NCBI GenBank assembly: GCA_017404665.1
Contig: JAFRBX010000061.1
Span: forward strand, 1 to 60,835
Length of the DNA stretch: 60,835 bases
Source of the DNA: Ruminococcus sp.
GTDB lineage: Bacteria; Bacillota; Clostridia; Oscillospirales; Acutalibacteraceae
Direction: 5' to 3'
Shown here: positions 1 to 7,156 of the stretch, one piece after another
Numbering within the stretch: the first letter of the stretch is position 1
Layout: every line of letters starts with the position of its first letter
Translations under genes and position numbers: made by a program
The notes under the pieces: generated by a model
The model's input: the letters and a program-made list of their open reading frames with translations, nothing else
Told to the model about the DNA's origin: nothing
The model's database searches: none

Positions 1-45
1 AATCGATTCGTTTCTTAGCTTTATGTTTTCTCGGTTTATAAAAAA

Positions 46-166
46 TATTATCACCAATGTGCTGTCACGGCGTTGTAGGCTTATTCCTACATTTTCGCCG
101 ACCAGTACAGCCATTGGTGATAATAGTTTATTGGTGATAACGAGTTTTATCACCAATTGGTGATAA
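46..166. repeat. Nested palindrome array with TTATCACCAA half-sites
   Basis: Arms of 14 bp at 46-59 and 112-125 are perfect inverted copies. Between them lie further nested pairs (62-65 with 107-110, 69-72 with 96-99, 75-79 with 86-90), so the whole stretch can fold into one long interrupted hairpin. A further half-site lies at 130-140, and 147-166 is the perfect 20-bp palindrome TTATCACCAATTGGTGATAA. Half-sites are repeated in both orientations, which would suit a dimeric repressor operator or a folded mobile repeat. The gene it might control is not visible; it may lie left of the window. Confidence 0.6.
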
Positions 167-285
167 AACTTGCAAGCAATGCAAAGTAATATTACTTTTG
201 CCATAACGCTTGCCGGTGATGAATCCCCAACCCCCTGAGATCGTCAACTTTGTTGACGGACTGCGCGTTCATAGACGCTGTATCA

Positions 286-1062
286 TCAATTGTTATTACG
301 CTTTGCATTCTGTATGTAATGAATTGTAGAAAGAAAAGCTTTGATGATTTGATTCACTTTACAATAGTTTTCTGCCTGACTGTGCAAGAAATGATTACCG
401 TTCGGTATCATATGGTATTGAAAATCAGGCAGATACTGTTTTAACCGGTCGACTTCCGAATCGAGCACCATTTCGTCCTGCCCGCCGCGGATAAGCAGTA
501 CCGGTACAGCAATTCGCATCAGATCTTCATCAGAAAAAACCGGATATACCGAGCAATTCCAAATCGTGCGTTTGATAAAATCCTCCCATTCTTCCTCATA
601 TCTGTTTTGCAATTTATCGATCAGCTTAGCATACCGCTGATGATCTATTCTATCCGGTCGGAGTCTCTCGAGATAGGCCGTTACACGGTCATTGACTGCC
701 GCGCCATCGCTGATAAGAGCAACAGATGAAACTCTATTCGGATGATTTAACGCACAGTACATAGCTACATCTCCGCCCATACTGTGACCGATCAAATGCG
801 CGCTGATAATGCTCTTCTTATTCATAAATTCAGCGATATCTTCTGACAGCAATTTCGTATCCCATTGAGAGCTGTTCCCGCTGCTCTTTCCATGACACCG
901 CAAATCAGGACAGATGCACCGAAATGACGATTCAAAATAGTGGATCTGTTTTTGAAAAGTCTCATTCCCGGTGGATAAGCTTCCGTGAATAAAAATCAGG
1001 GGCTCTCCCGCTCCGTATTCTTCATAGAATATTTTTGTTTCCTGCAGATTTTGATAGGGCAT
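286..1062 (-). CDS. Alpha/beta-hydrolase fold protein
   Basis: This 258-residue protein has the layout of a single-domain alpha/beta hydrolase. HG at residues 26-27 is the usual oxyanion-hole motif, GHSMGG at 92-97 is the nucleophile elbow with Ser94, Asp196 (in GGQDE) is the likely acid and His224 (in NGNH) the likely base, so the triad is complete. No signal peptide is seen, so it should act in the cytoplasm. Its substrate cannot be told; esterase, C-C hydrolase and peroxidase-like relatives share this fold. It runs alone, ending beside the palindrome array at the window edge. A small hairpin (242-258) follows its stop but lacks a clear T-run. Confidence 0.85.
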   Translation of the reverse strand: MPYQNLQETKIFYEEYGAGEPLIFIHGSLSTGNETFQKQIHYFESSFRCICPDLRCHGKSSGNSSQWDTKLLSEDIAEFMNKKSIISAHLIGHSMGGDVAMYCALNHPNRVSSVALISDGAAVNDRVTAYLERLRPDRIDHQRYAKLIDKLQNRYEEEWEDFIKRTIWNCSVYPVFSDEDLMRIAVPVLLIRGGQDEMVLDSEVDRLKQYLPDFQYHMIPNGNHFLHSQAENYCKVNQIIKAFLSTIHYIQNAKRNNN

Positions 1063-1097
1063 ATTTATCTCCGTATGATTAATCAGTTTTAGAAATT

Positions 1098-1154
1098 ATG
1101 ATTGATATCGCTCGTGTGCGAGCAGCGTGCAACTAAGTGTGGACTATCAATCAT
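1098..1154 (-). terminator. Hairpin after the LRR gene
   Basis: Ten-bp arms ATGATTGATA (1098-1107) and TATCAATCAT (1145-1154) enclose a second hairpin, GCTCG/CGAGC, at about 1110-1122. It begins three bases after the stop codon of the minus-strand LRR gene and fits the end of that operon. There is no strong T-run, so termination efficiency is uncertain. Confidence 0.45.
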
Positions 1155-1156
1155 TT

Positions 1157-1654
1157 TTATGTGTTCAACTCTTTTGATTCGAAGGCTTTTTGGCTGATTT
1201 CAACATCATTGCCATGGATAAACTCTGTCAGTTTATCACAGCCGGAGAACACCCACGAATAGACCTTCCTGAGGCCTTTGCCGCAAACGACTTTCCTCAG
1301 ATTCTTACAATCCTTGAAGGCGAACGGCGGGATGGTCACCAGTTTATCGGGCAGGGTGATCTCCTCGATCCCGCAGCGCACAAAGGTATATCCCCACAGA
1401 CATTCGAGCTGCGAGGGCAAATCGATATGGCGCAGGTTCTCACATCCGTCAAAGATGAATTCGCCCATATTGGTAACGGTATCAGGGATATGTACCGACT
1501 CGATCTCCTTGTGACCGCTGAACAGCTTATCACCGATAACGGTGATCACGCCGCTGCCGTAGCTGTCGGGGATCACGACATTCTTTTCATCGCCCTTGTA
1601 TCCCGACACGCTGTAGGTGCCGTCGCCGGTCGGTGAAAACATAAACTTCTGCAT
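1157..1654 (-). CDS. BspA-like leucine-rich repeat protein, short
   Basis: The 165-residue protein is built of LRR_5/BspA-type repeats. About five copies of the pattern IxLPxxLxxIxxxxFxxCxxL are seen, for example around IDLPSQLECLWGYTF and ITLPDKLVTIPPFAF. There is no signal peptide or anchor, unlike many BspA surface proteins, so it is probably cytoplasmic and may bind protein. The start at 1654 is chosen because GTGAGG lies just upstream; an in-frame start at 1687 would overlap the sirtuin gene. It is the last gene of a three-gene operon behind the sirtuin (7-bp gap). No function is recognised. Confidence 0.7.
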   Translation of the reverse strand: MQKFMFSPTGDGTYSVSGYKGDEKNVVIPDSYGSGVITVIGDKLFSGHKEIESVHIPDTVTNMGEFIFDGCENLRHIDLPSQLECLWGYTFVRCGIEEITLPDKLVTIPPFAFKDCKNLRKVVCGKGLRKVYSWVFSGCDKLTEFIHGNDVEISQKAFESKELNT

Positions 1655-1661
1655 AATAACC

Positions 1662-2651
1662 TCACAACAATTCTTTGATGATCTCATTTGCGTCGCCGTT
1701 GATACAGATGGACTGTATCTGTATCTCTACGGGACAGAACGCTTCGTTATAGTTCAGACAAGCATAGGTAGCGTTATCGTTCTTCAGTGTCATCTGCCAG
1801 AAAGGATACTTCACGATCACAGGCGTATTCGCTCCTACTCCAATTTCAAAATACAGCACGCGCAGATCTTCGTGACGGCGCAGAAAGTCCGCATAGGCAG
1901 CTGACGCTCTGTGCCAGCCCTCGTCCTCGACAAAGCTGTCATCACTCCGCAGATTTAGAGTCATATCACTGTTGTCATCAGGACACTTCGGAATCATCTC
2001 CGTCGGGATACGCATGCGGAGTTCGCCGTTTTCGGGCGGCTGATACACGCCGTTTTCGTCCTTGACGAAGCCCTGCGCATCCATCGCCTTCATAACCCAA
2101 TTTTCATTGTCATAGGTCTTTTTGATTTTGCGGTTGACACTCTGGAACAAACCGTAATCGCCCTGTGTATAGAACAGCCGTTTTTTGTCAAAGCCTGCTT
2201 TCTGGAATTGGTGATCCACATTCGTGGTGATGACGAAGTAGTCCTTGCCCTCAACCAGCTTAAGCAGATTGGAATACACAGACTTTGGTGCGTCGATATA
2301 GCGGTTGTAGTAGATGTGGCGCGCCCACCACGCCCAGAAGGTCTCTTTATCCGGGAAAGGATAGAAACCGCCTGAGTACATATCACGGATTTTGAAACGG
2401 CGGGCAAAGTCATAAAAGTATTTTTCGAAGCGCTCTCCGCTGTAGGTCAATCCGGCAGCAGTAGACAGCCCGGCTCCTGCACCTATGACAATTGCCTCGG
2501 CATGAGCAACAGCTTCTTTTAACTTTATGACGCTTTCATCCATAGACAGAAAATCTCTGCTTGTACCCTGATAGAAATATTTGACGGCGCTGAGTCCTTT
2601 TTCGATTGTATCCCGATAACCGTTAGGCATATTTTCATAGATATTATTCAT
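1662..2651 (-). CDS. Sir2-family protein with altered catalytic site
   Basis: The 329-residue protein carries the sirtuin NAD-binding signatures: GAGAGLST at 57-64 and TTNVDHQFQKAG at 142-153. The next motif, normally HG with the catalytic histidine, reads QG here (Gln163 in YTQGDYG). Only one cysteine (Cys223) is found in the region that normally holds the four zinc ligands. A Gln at the catalytic position is known from class-M sirtuins (SirTM), which transfer ADP-ribose to proteins instead of deacetylating; that this protein does so is inference, and the usual macrodomain and GcvH-like partners are absent. It is tightly coupled to the upstream flavin/ferredoxin gene (3-nt gap, Shine-Dalgarno GAAGG inside that gene's end). 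Confidence 0.8.
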   Translation of the reverse strand: MNNIYENMPNGYRDTIEKGLSAVKYFYQGTSRDFLSMDESVIKLKEAVAHAEAIVIGAGAGLSTAAGLTYSGERFEKYFYDFARRFKIRDMYSGGFYPFPDKETFWAWWARHIYYNRYIDAPKSVYSNLLKLVEGKDYFVITTNVDHQFQKAGFDKKRLFYTQGDYGLFQSVNRKIKKTYDNENWVMKAMDAQGFVKDENGVYQPPENGELRMRIPTEMIPKCPDDNSDMTLNLRSDDSFVEDEGWHRASAAYADFLRRHEDLRVLYFEIGVGANTPVIVKYPFWQMTLKNDNATYACLNYNEAFCPVEIQIQSICINGDANEIIKELL

Positions 2652-2654
2652 AGC

Positions 2655-3275
2655 TTACCTTCTTTCTACTGCCCCTACGGGACATATTTCTTTGCAATTG
2701 CCACAGTGCAGACAGTTTTCCTGACGGATGACCGCAGGGTTGTTGCTAATATCAATACACTGCTGCGGGCAAACCTCAAGGCAGCTCCCGCAGCCGATAC
2801 AGTTCTTATTGATAAAGTATCCGTTTGGATCGATTTCCTCTTTTCCAAATAAAAAGCTCGCACGCTCGATCGGCTTTTTGGAGAGGTCGAACCATTCTCC
2901 GTCGCCCTCATATATCTGAAACACCGTCAGCGCTTTTCGGGATTCCTCAGTTGGGTAGATCTCGTTCATATACAGATTCTTTTTGAAAAGTTCAGGTATC
3001 TTTTCAAAGCCTAATTCCCTGACCTTACCCTGAACAGATATCGCCACGCTCGACATCGTATCCTTGCCTTTCAAAGCGGTAAAGGCAAGAAACTCTCGTT
3101 TCTTCAGCCTGTCATAGAATGCCTTACCCTTTGCAGTGAGAAAATACAAGCTGTTTTCGTCGCAGTCCATCATATCGATTGCGCAGGTAACAGGCAACCC
3201 CTTGTCATCCACTGTTGCGACAATGGTGCTGTGTATTTTATTGACGACGTATTTCAGGTAATCGGGCGTGTTCAT
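2655..3275 (-). CDS. PNPOx-like flavin protein fused to 2[4Fe-4S] ferredoxin
   Basis: The N-terminal ~140 residues resemble the pyridoxamine-5'-phosphate oxidase-like FMN-binding split barrel. The C-terminal ~50 residues carry two cluster motifs, CIGCGSCLEVCP and CLHCGNCKEICP, each CxxCxxCxxxCP, so two [4Fe-4S] clusters are expected. It is likely a cytoplasmic electron-transfer or flavin reductase protein. The start at 3275 has GGAAG eight bases upstream; an upstream in-frame ATG at 3302 lacks this. It leads the operon with the sirtuin and LRR genes and is divergent from a LysR gene 101 bp away, which probably controls it. A TATAAT on the minus strand at 3306-3301 could be its -10 only if the upstream start is used less. 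Confidence 0.8.
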   Translation of the reverse strand: MNTPDYLKYVVNKIHSTIVATVDDKGLPVTCAIDMMDCDENSLYFLTAKGKAFYDRLKKREFLAFTALKGKDTMSSVAISVQGKVRELGFEKIPELFKKNLYMNEIYPTEESRKALTVFQIYEGDGEWFDLSKKPIERASFLFGKEEIDPNGYFINKNCIGCGSCLEVCPQQCIDISNNPAVIRQENCLHCGNCKEICPVGAVERR

Positions 3276-3327
3276 GTCGGTCACTTCCTTTGTCTTAACC
3301 ATTATAGCTTAACCTTTTGAAAAAGTC

Positions 3328-3356
3328 TTGCTACGATTTGAAATTGTTGTTATAAT
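3328..3356 (+). promoter_or_regulatory. Predicted sigma-A promoter of the lysR gene
   Basis: TTGCTA (3328-3333) and TATAAT (3351-3356) are separated by 17 bp, just upstream of the LysR start and facing away from the flavin/ferredoxin operon. LysR proteins usually bind in such shared divergent regions. Confidence 0.6.
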
Positions 3357-3376
3357 TATTTCTATGAGGTGGTCGT

Positions 3377-4264
3377 ATGGAATTCAAGCATATCGAATAC
3401 TTTATTGAAACAGCGAAATACAAAAGCATTTCCAAAGCGGCTGAGGGATTGTTCATCTCTCAACAGGCGCTGAGCCGCTGTATTCAGAATCTGGAGACGG
3501 AGCTTGACTGTAAGTTGTTTGAGCGTACCGTTAAGGGCAGTGTTCTCACAGAAAGCGGTAAAACGCTGTATGACAAATTCTTTCCTATCGTAGAACAATA
3601 CCGCAATACAGAAGAAGAGATATTTGCTGCTTTATCCAACCGCTCACAGACGCTATCCTTTGCTTGCGTTCCCTCGATCTTTCGCGTTCTTGATACCGAC
3701 CTACTGTTTGAATTTGAAGAACGCTATCCGAACATCACTCTTGACCGCAAAGAGATGTCGGGATTTGACGCCGACAATTATGTCAAAGAGGATTCCAAAC
3801 ATTTTGGTCTTATTGCCATTCCCGAAAACCGTCACGGGATGCGCTTTAAATATTTGCCGATCAAAACACTTCCGATTATGCTGTGTGTCCATAAAGACGA
3901 TCCGCTGGCGCAACAGGAAACCGTCAGTTTCGGTCAGCTAAAGGATAAAAACTTTTTGATGTTTGAAAAGCGTTCGCACTTTCACAATATTATTGCCGAT
4001 CACGGAAAAAAGCACGGATTTAAACCCAAAGGCAATTATGTATCCTCCGACATCAATCAGATTTTCAACCTCGTCAACAAGGGCAAAGGTGTGTTTATTT
4101 CTCCGCCCGATGAAAGTGCGAAAATGCTGTTCAAAAATATCCGTATGATTCCCTTCGACGACGATACGCTGACCTACTGCATTGCCTTTGTGTTCAAGGA
4201 TTATGACAGGCTCAGTCCGACAGCGAAGAGGTTTATGGATTTCATCAAAGAGAATACCGTTTAA
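3377..4264 (+). CDS. LysR-family transcriptional regulator
   Basis: This protein of 295 residues is the usual LysR length. The N-terminal winged helix-turn-helix is clear (residues 1-60, with ISKAAEGLFISQQALSRCIQNLE as helix-turn-helix and recognition helix), followed by a periplasmic-binding-like effector domain from about residue 90. A Shine-Dalgarno GAGGTGG lies before the ATG. It is divergent from the flavin/ferredoxin-sirtuin-LRR operon and is therefore the natural candidate regulator of it; the inducer is unknown. Confidence 0.9.
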   Translation: MEFKHIEYFIETAKYKSISKAAEGLFISQQALSRCIQNLETELDCKLFERTVKGSVLTESGKTLYDKFFPIVEQYRNTEEEIFAALSNRSQTLSFACVPSIFRVLDTDLLFEFEERYPNITLDRKEMSGFDADNYVKEDSKHFGLIAIPENRHGMRFKYLPIKTLPIMLCVHKDDPLAQQETVSFGQLKDKNFLMFEKRSHFHNIIADHGKKHGFKPKGNYVSSDINQIFNLVNKGKGVFISPPDESAKMLFKNIRMIPFDDDTLTYCIAFVFKDYDRLSPTAKRFMDFIKENTV

Positions 4265-4269
4265 AGATA

Positions 4270-4296
4270 AAAGCGTGAGGTCAGCCCCCACGCTTT
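4270..4296. terminator. Bidirectional terminator
   Basis: AAAGCGTG (4270-4277) pairs with CACGCTTT (4289-4296). It lies between the convergent LysR and NTF2-fold genes and can serve both. Confidence 0.7.
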
Positions 4297-4314
4297 CTCT
4301 GTATCTGAAACGAA

Positions 4315-5085
4315 TCAGAATTTGCCGTTATCGTTCGCCCAAGTTTCCTTATCGGCGATGGTCTCCATCACATCCCAGTGCTCGGCGATCTTGCCGTTCT
4401 CAACACGGAACAGGTCATAGTAAGCAGTGGGAGTGCCGCCGAAAGTACCTTCAGATACCGCGAGACCGTAATTTGCGTCCGCAAGTACCATATAGGTCTT
4501 GTTGTAAATCATCTGAATGCCCTGCTCGGCGAGAGCCGCAAGAGCCTTGCCTAAGCCTGAGAGACCGTCAGCGATACCGGTGTTGTGCTGGATATAATTG
4601 TCGCCGTCGAAGTAATTGGTGATGTTATCGGGGTTCTCACCGCGGAGGATATCGCCTACGAAGTCAGCAACAACCTTGCGGGTCGCTTCTTTATCGGAGC
4701 CGTCCTTTTCGAGGGTGCCGTCTATCTGAGTATGGCGTGAGGGGTTCGGTTCAGCCTTGTCAGCAAGGTTGTCCCAATGCTCGGCAATCTTGCCGTCAGC
4801 GTCGAAGCGGAAGATATCGAACGCTACCTGCTCGCCTGCACCGGCGAAGTTGTAAACGGTCTGTAAGAATACCTTGTCGCCGTCCTCGAAGGCGCGGATG
4901 TTGTTGACAGTGGTCTTGACGGGAGCGGAAGCGAGATACTGTACCGAGCCGACAAAAGCGTCTCTGCCTGTGCCGTATGCGAGGTTGTGCTGGATGTAAC
5001 CCTCGGCGAGTAAGGACGCAGCCTTCTCTGTATCACCGGTTGCGAATGTGTTGATCAGTGCTAAAGCCTTTTCGATGTTTGTCAT
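4315..5085 (-). CDS. Tandem NTF2/SnoaL-like fold protein
   Basis: This 256-residue protein contains two consecutive NTF2-like (SnoaL) domains. Each half repeats the same landmarks: a YIQHN motif (about residues 30 and 165) and a late FR-x-(D/E)-x-GKIAEHWD motif (about residues 105 and 235). SnoaL-like proteins bind small hydrophobic molecules or act as isomerases/aldol-type enzymes; the actual activity here is not known. The internal duplication suggests a fused dimer. It has a strong Shine-Dalgarno (AGGAGG in reverse at 5093-5098) and is monocistronic. Confidence 0.8.
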   Translation of the reverse strand: MTNIEKALALINTFATGDTEKAASLLAEGYIQHNLAYGTGRDAFVGSVQYLASAPVKTTVNNIRAFEDGDKVFLQTVYNFAGAGEQVAFDIFRFDADGKIAEHWDNLADKAEPNPSRHTQIDGTLEKDGSDKEATRKVVADFVGDILRGENPDNITNYFDGDNYIQHNTGIADGLSGLGKALAALAEQGIQMIYNKTYMVLADANYGLAVSEGTFGGTPTAYYDLFRVENGKIAEHWDVMETIADKETWANDNGKF

Positions 5086-5735
5086 TTTTATTTCCTCCTA
5101 AATGTTGTTATGTTTATTCAGCTTTTCTCTTGCTGTGACTAAAGTATAGCCCATAACTGAGGATTTGAAAATGACCGAAAACTTGTAATGGGTACAATTT
5201 TATGTTGTGGCAGGAGCTATTAGATACATCCACAAGTAAACCCATTTGAAAGCGTTCACTATAATGCAGAGAATGATAATTGTCGAGAATCGCTAAAAGG
5301 TGATATTTTGGAAAGATACTATACAGAAAAAAGTGTCCCAACAGATTTGTTTAACCTCAGGTCAAATCTCGGCATGATCCTTTTGCAGAAGAAATGGCTT
5401 AAATACTGGCTTTTTGAGCATAGAACGCATTATTTGCCTGCATTTTTGATCAAAATTTCAAAAAGGTTGTGAAATTACCCTACCTCTCCAAAAAAATGCG
5501 ATACAGCTCAATTCTGGACGTTTTAGAGCTATTCTTCGCTACAGTTCCGGCTTTTCTAATAAAGCGCATACAAACAGCTACTAATTCTCACTTAATGCCC
5601 CCTAAATCAAACTGTAACGCCTAAACTACATAAGCCATAGATTTACCCTACCTATGGTTTTTCGAGCCCCTAAGGCCTCATAAATAGTGCATTTCTAATC
5701 CGAAAAGCGTTACATTTCAGCCATATTGACGCACA

Positions 5736-5763
5736 TAAAAAGAGCCGAGAAAATCTCGGCTCT
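5736..5763 (-). terminator. Intrinsic terminator, minus strand
   Basis: A ten-bp perfect stem, AGAGCCGAGA (5741-5750) with TCTCGGCTCT (5754-5763) and a 3-nt loop. On the minus strand it is followed by TTTTTATG, so it ends a transcript running leftwards from the structured region. Confidence 0.7.
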
Positions 5764-6060
5764 AATACGTTATGCTACTCTCGATTGTACTCTACTGTCC
5801 TTAACGACAATATACTTCCGAACTGTCGCCAAACAATTGTAAATATCAGCATAACCATATCTGTTTTGCATGAACTAAGTGATGATAGAGCTGTATAATA
5901 GAGCTGTGTTTTTTACATAGAAAAAACACTCTATCTACAACTTAGTTTTCACGCAAAAAGACACAGTTATCCCTTGGTAAATACTGTTACGCTGAATATT
6001 CAATTTACAATTGTTGGCTCTTTTATTTTACCATACCGCCATCCGTTAGGCAATCCAAAA
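5736..6060 (-). ncRNA. Candidate structured RNA
   Basis: On the minus strand, arms at 6018-6004 and 5843-5828 pair over 15-16 bases with one bulge (GCCAA-CAATTGTAAA). They continue into a second helix (5998-5986 with 5855-5844). Inside the loop, AACTAAGT...ACTTAGTT (5873-5947) and an AAAAAACAC hairpin (5906-5929) form further stems. The series ends at a perfect terminator (5763-5741) followed by TTTTTA. This nested folding with a terminator is what a regulatory RNA looks like. A degenerate palindromic mobile element is the main alternative. No Rfam family is recognised and no clear promoter was assigned. Confidence 0.35.
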
Positions 6061-6137
6061 AACGAATGGGGAATTTAGCTATAATGCACAAAACAGCGCT
6101 TTATAATGGCTACTCCTACAAGCAGAATTAGAACAAA

Positions 6138-6153
6138 TGTTTCACGTGAAACA
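6138..6153. other. parS: ParB/Spo0J binding site
   Basis: TGTTTCACGTGAAACA is a perfect 16-bp palindrome identical to the conserved bacterial parS site bound by ParB (Spo0J in Bacillus) to load the partition complex and SMC. Such sites cluster around the replication origin, so the window is probably in the origin half of the chromosome. No parAB genes are in the window. Noc sites differ at internal bases, so parS is the better reading. Confidence 0.85.
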
Positions 6154-6178
6154 TTTTGATTTTTCAGCGGAGGCGGTA

Positions 6179-6207
6179 TTGTGTTTTTGTGAGCGATATG
6201 CTATAAT
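6179..6207 (+). promoter_or_regulatory. Predicted promoter of the DUF1858-trmK-nif3 operon
   Basis: TTGTGT (6179-6184) and TATAAT (6202-6207) are 17 bp apart, with an extended -10 TG at 6199-6200. The next genes downstream are the DUF1858 gene and trmK, with a repeat copy in the leader. Confidence 0.5.
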
Positions 6208-6234
6208 CGGCTTGTCAAGACACAAACTAAAAAA

Positions 6235-6271
6235 GGTTGAGATTGCCACGGGACAAATCCCTCGCAATGAC
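6235..6271. repeat. GAGATTGCC/CGCAATGAC repeat, copy 1
   Basis: GGTTGAGATTGCC begins and CTCGCAATGAC ends the copy. It sits in the leader of the DUF1858 gene. Confidence 0.75.
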
Positions 6272-6293
6272 GATCAAAAACGGAGGTATATTT

Positions 6294-6488
6294 ATGATCA
6301 CAAAAGACGCTATCATCGGCGACGTACTGGACAAGTATCCCGCTACCGCTCCCCTGTTCCTGCAGATGGGCATGCACTGCTTAGGCTGTCCCGCATCCCG
6401 CGGCGAGAGCATCGAGGAAGCGTGCATGGTTCACGGTGCTGACGCGGACGCGCTGGTCGCGGCGCTGAACAAGACGGTCGGCGCATGA
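6294..6488 (+). CDS. DUF1858 domain protein
   Basis: This 64-residue protein matches the DUF1858 family of small cytoplasmic proteins related to the hybrid-cluster-associated disulfide domain. The region MGMHCLGCPAS (about residues 26-36) carries the family's CxxC. The start at 6294 has GGAGG 8 bases upstream; earlier in-frame ATGs fall inside a repeat copy. Its stop overlaps the start of trmK (ATGA), so the two are translationally coupled. Its role is unknown; the CxxC suggests redox or metal sensing. Confidence 0.8.
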   Translation: MITKDAIIGDVLDKYPATAPLFLQMGMHCLGCPASRGESIEEACMVHGADADALVAALNKTVGA

Positions 6489-7156
6489 CGCCGATACTCA
6501 AACCTGACGGGCGGCTGCATCTGTGTGCCGATATGGTGCGCAGGGGCAGCCGCCTTGCGGATATCGGCACCGATCACGGCTATCTGCCGATCGCGCTTTG
6601 TCTGGAGGGTAAGATCCCCTCAGCGCTCGCGTGTGATATCAATCCGATGCCCCTGAAATCGGCGCAGGAAAATATCGCAAGGTACGGTCTATCGAACAAA
6701 ATACAAACGCGTTTGTCGGACGGGCTGAAAGCGGTGCGTCCCGAGGAGACCAACGATATCGCGATCGCAGGTATGGGCGGCGAGCTGATTCGTGATATCC
6801 TTGCCTCCGCAGAGTGGGTTAAGGATGAAACGAAGAAGCTGATCCTCCAGCCGATGACGCACCATGAGGATTTGGTGCTGTGGCTGTATGAAAACGGCTT
6901 TATGATCACCGCACAGAAGGCGGCGTTCGACGAGGGGAAGTACTACACCGCTCTCTCGGCATGCTATACCGGCGAAAAACGCACGCACAGTCTTTCCTTC
7001 GCCGTTGTCGGGATGCTGGATTTGGAGGAAAAGGTCAGCCGCTGGTTCATCCGCCGCTGTCTGCAGAACTATCGCAACAAAAGCAAAGGCGACCCGTCGT
7101 TTTTGCGCGTTGTCAACGATTTAGAGGAGCTGCTTCAACGCTATGAATATCAATGA
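6485..7156 (+). CDS. trmK: tRNA (adenine(22)-N1)-methyltransferase
   Basis: This 223-residue SAM-dependent methyltransferase matches TrmK, which makes m1A22 in bacterial tRNAs. The SAM motif ADIGTDHGYLP lies near residues 25-35 and the family motif IAGMGGELI near residue 95. It overlaps the DUF1858 gene by 4 bp and nif3 by 14 bp, so the three form an operon; trmK next to a nif3/yqfO gene is a conserved Firmicutes pair. Confidence 0.92.
   Translation: MTPILKPDGRLHLCADMVRRGSRLADIGTDHGYLPIALCLEGKIPSALACDINPMPLKSAQENIARYGLSNKIQTRLSDGLKAVRPEETNDIAIAGMGGELIRDILASAEWVKDETKKLILQPMTHHEDLVLWLYENGFMITAQKAAFDEGKYYTALSACYTGEKRTHSLSFAVVGMLDLEEKVSRWFIRRCLQNYRNKSKGDPSFLRVVNDLEELLQRYEYQ

Larger units (their letters stand above)
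5086..6293. other. 1.2-kb gene-poor region
   Basis: No convincing gene is seen. The left part (5110-5480) has fragments of reading frame only; a TTG-started frame of about 55 codons at 5309-5473 with a weak AAAGG upstream could be a small gene but resembles nothing known. The middle (5736-6060) is highly structured and ends in a minus-strand terminator. The right part holds parS (6138-6153), a repeat copy and the promoter of the trmK operon. AT content is higher than in the flanking genes. Confidence 0.6.

Noticed and set aside
5114-5341. 75-codon minus-strand frame upstream of the NTF2-fold gene
   Set aside because: No ribosome site, no recognisable fold, and AT-rich intergenic composition.
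5870-5950. Inverted and direct repeats considered as a CRISPR or tracrRNA piece
   Set aside because: No spacer-repeat periodicity and no cas gene in the window; the repeats are better explained as arms of one folded RNA or element.
6137-6442. 101-codon frame starting within parS
   Set aside because: It runs through a repeat copy and the DUF1858 gene in another frame; its start ATG is the palindrome TGTTTCACGTGAAACA.
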